In this document: positions 31,936-32,115 of the stretch, piece by piece | Layout: each line of letters starts with the position of its first letter | How positions within the stretch are numbered: the stretch's first letter is position 1 | From: Nocardia asiatica NBRC 100129 | Lineage (GTDB): Bacteria > Actinomycetota > Actinomycetes > Mycobacteriales > Mycobacteriaceae | DNA length: 32,115 bases | Reading direction: 5' to 3' | Assembly: GCF_000308415.1 (NCBI RefSeq) | Contig: NZ_BAFS01000142.1 | Location: 1 to 32,115, forward strand | The notes under the pieces: generated by a model | Told to the model about the DNA's origin: nothing | The model's input: the letters and a program-made list of their open reading frames with translations, nothing else | Database searches by the model: none | Translations under genes and position numbers: made by a program

Positions 31936-32115
<180 letters not shown>

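Overview
The window looks like chromosomal DNA of a high-GC actinomycete, most probably Nocardia or a close relative. The reasons are the G/C-rich third codon positions, many GTG starts, a conservon-type kinase/GTPase operon, a mycobacterial-style GabD2, an F420-type LLM oxidoreductase, and at least seven genes whose start codon lies 6-7 nt after a TANNNT -10 box (predicted leaderless). No rRNA, tRNA, CRISPR array, insertion sequence or phage gene was seen. The genus is an inference.

Layout. (i) 1-3022: an MFS exporter (cut by the left edge) and a thioesterase-like protein run leftward. They are divergent from an HxlR regulator across an inverted repeat. A NUDIX hydrolase and a small membrane protein follow. 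(ii) 3206-11419: an unusual block. Two paralogous REC-like/winged-helix regulators, in opposite orientation, enclose a tiny membrane protein, a 1251-aa XRE-STAND ATPase-TM-WD40 protein (14 blades), a PaaK-like adenylate-forming enzyme and a translationally coupled E1/ThiF-like enzyme. (iii) 11520-15262: a complete conservon (sensor kinase, roadblock, DUF742, MglA-like GTPase), transcribed toward the second regulator. (iv) 15430-18896: a GabD2-like aldehyde dehydrogenase with promoter and terminator, then an orphan DUF779 protein and a GAF/winged-helix regulator. (v) 19038-24383: housekeeping-like genes: a MmcQ/YjbR protein, an HdeA-like lipoprotein, an alkaline-phosphatase-superfamily hydrolase, an NTF2-like protein, a TetR regulator divergent from an extended SDR across a perfect palindrome, a small membrane protein, and an LLM oxidoreductase. 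(vi) 24665-27040: a UvrA-like ABC protein downstream of a perfect TGTGA-N6-TCACA site. (vii) 27007-31637: two same-strand fragments of an XRE/MmyB-type regulator bracket degenerate sequence, an AraC regulator, a DUF998-like membrane protein, and a LysR regulator divergent from an allene-oxide-cyclase-like lipoprotein. (viii) 31936-32115: the C-terminus of an SDR oxidoreductase.

Working together. The most interesting candidate is the 3.2-11.4 kb block. It combines a membrane-anchored STAND/WD40 receptor, two ATP-using adenylating enzymes in one operon, duplicated regulators and an adjacent conservon. It could be a signalling, conflict or small-molecule tailoring locus. The sequence does not settle which.
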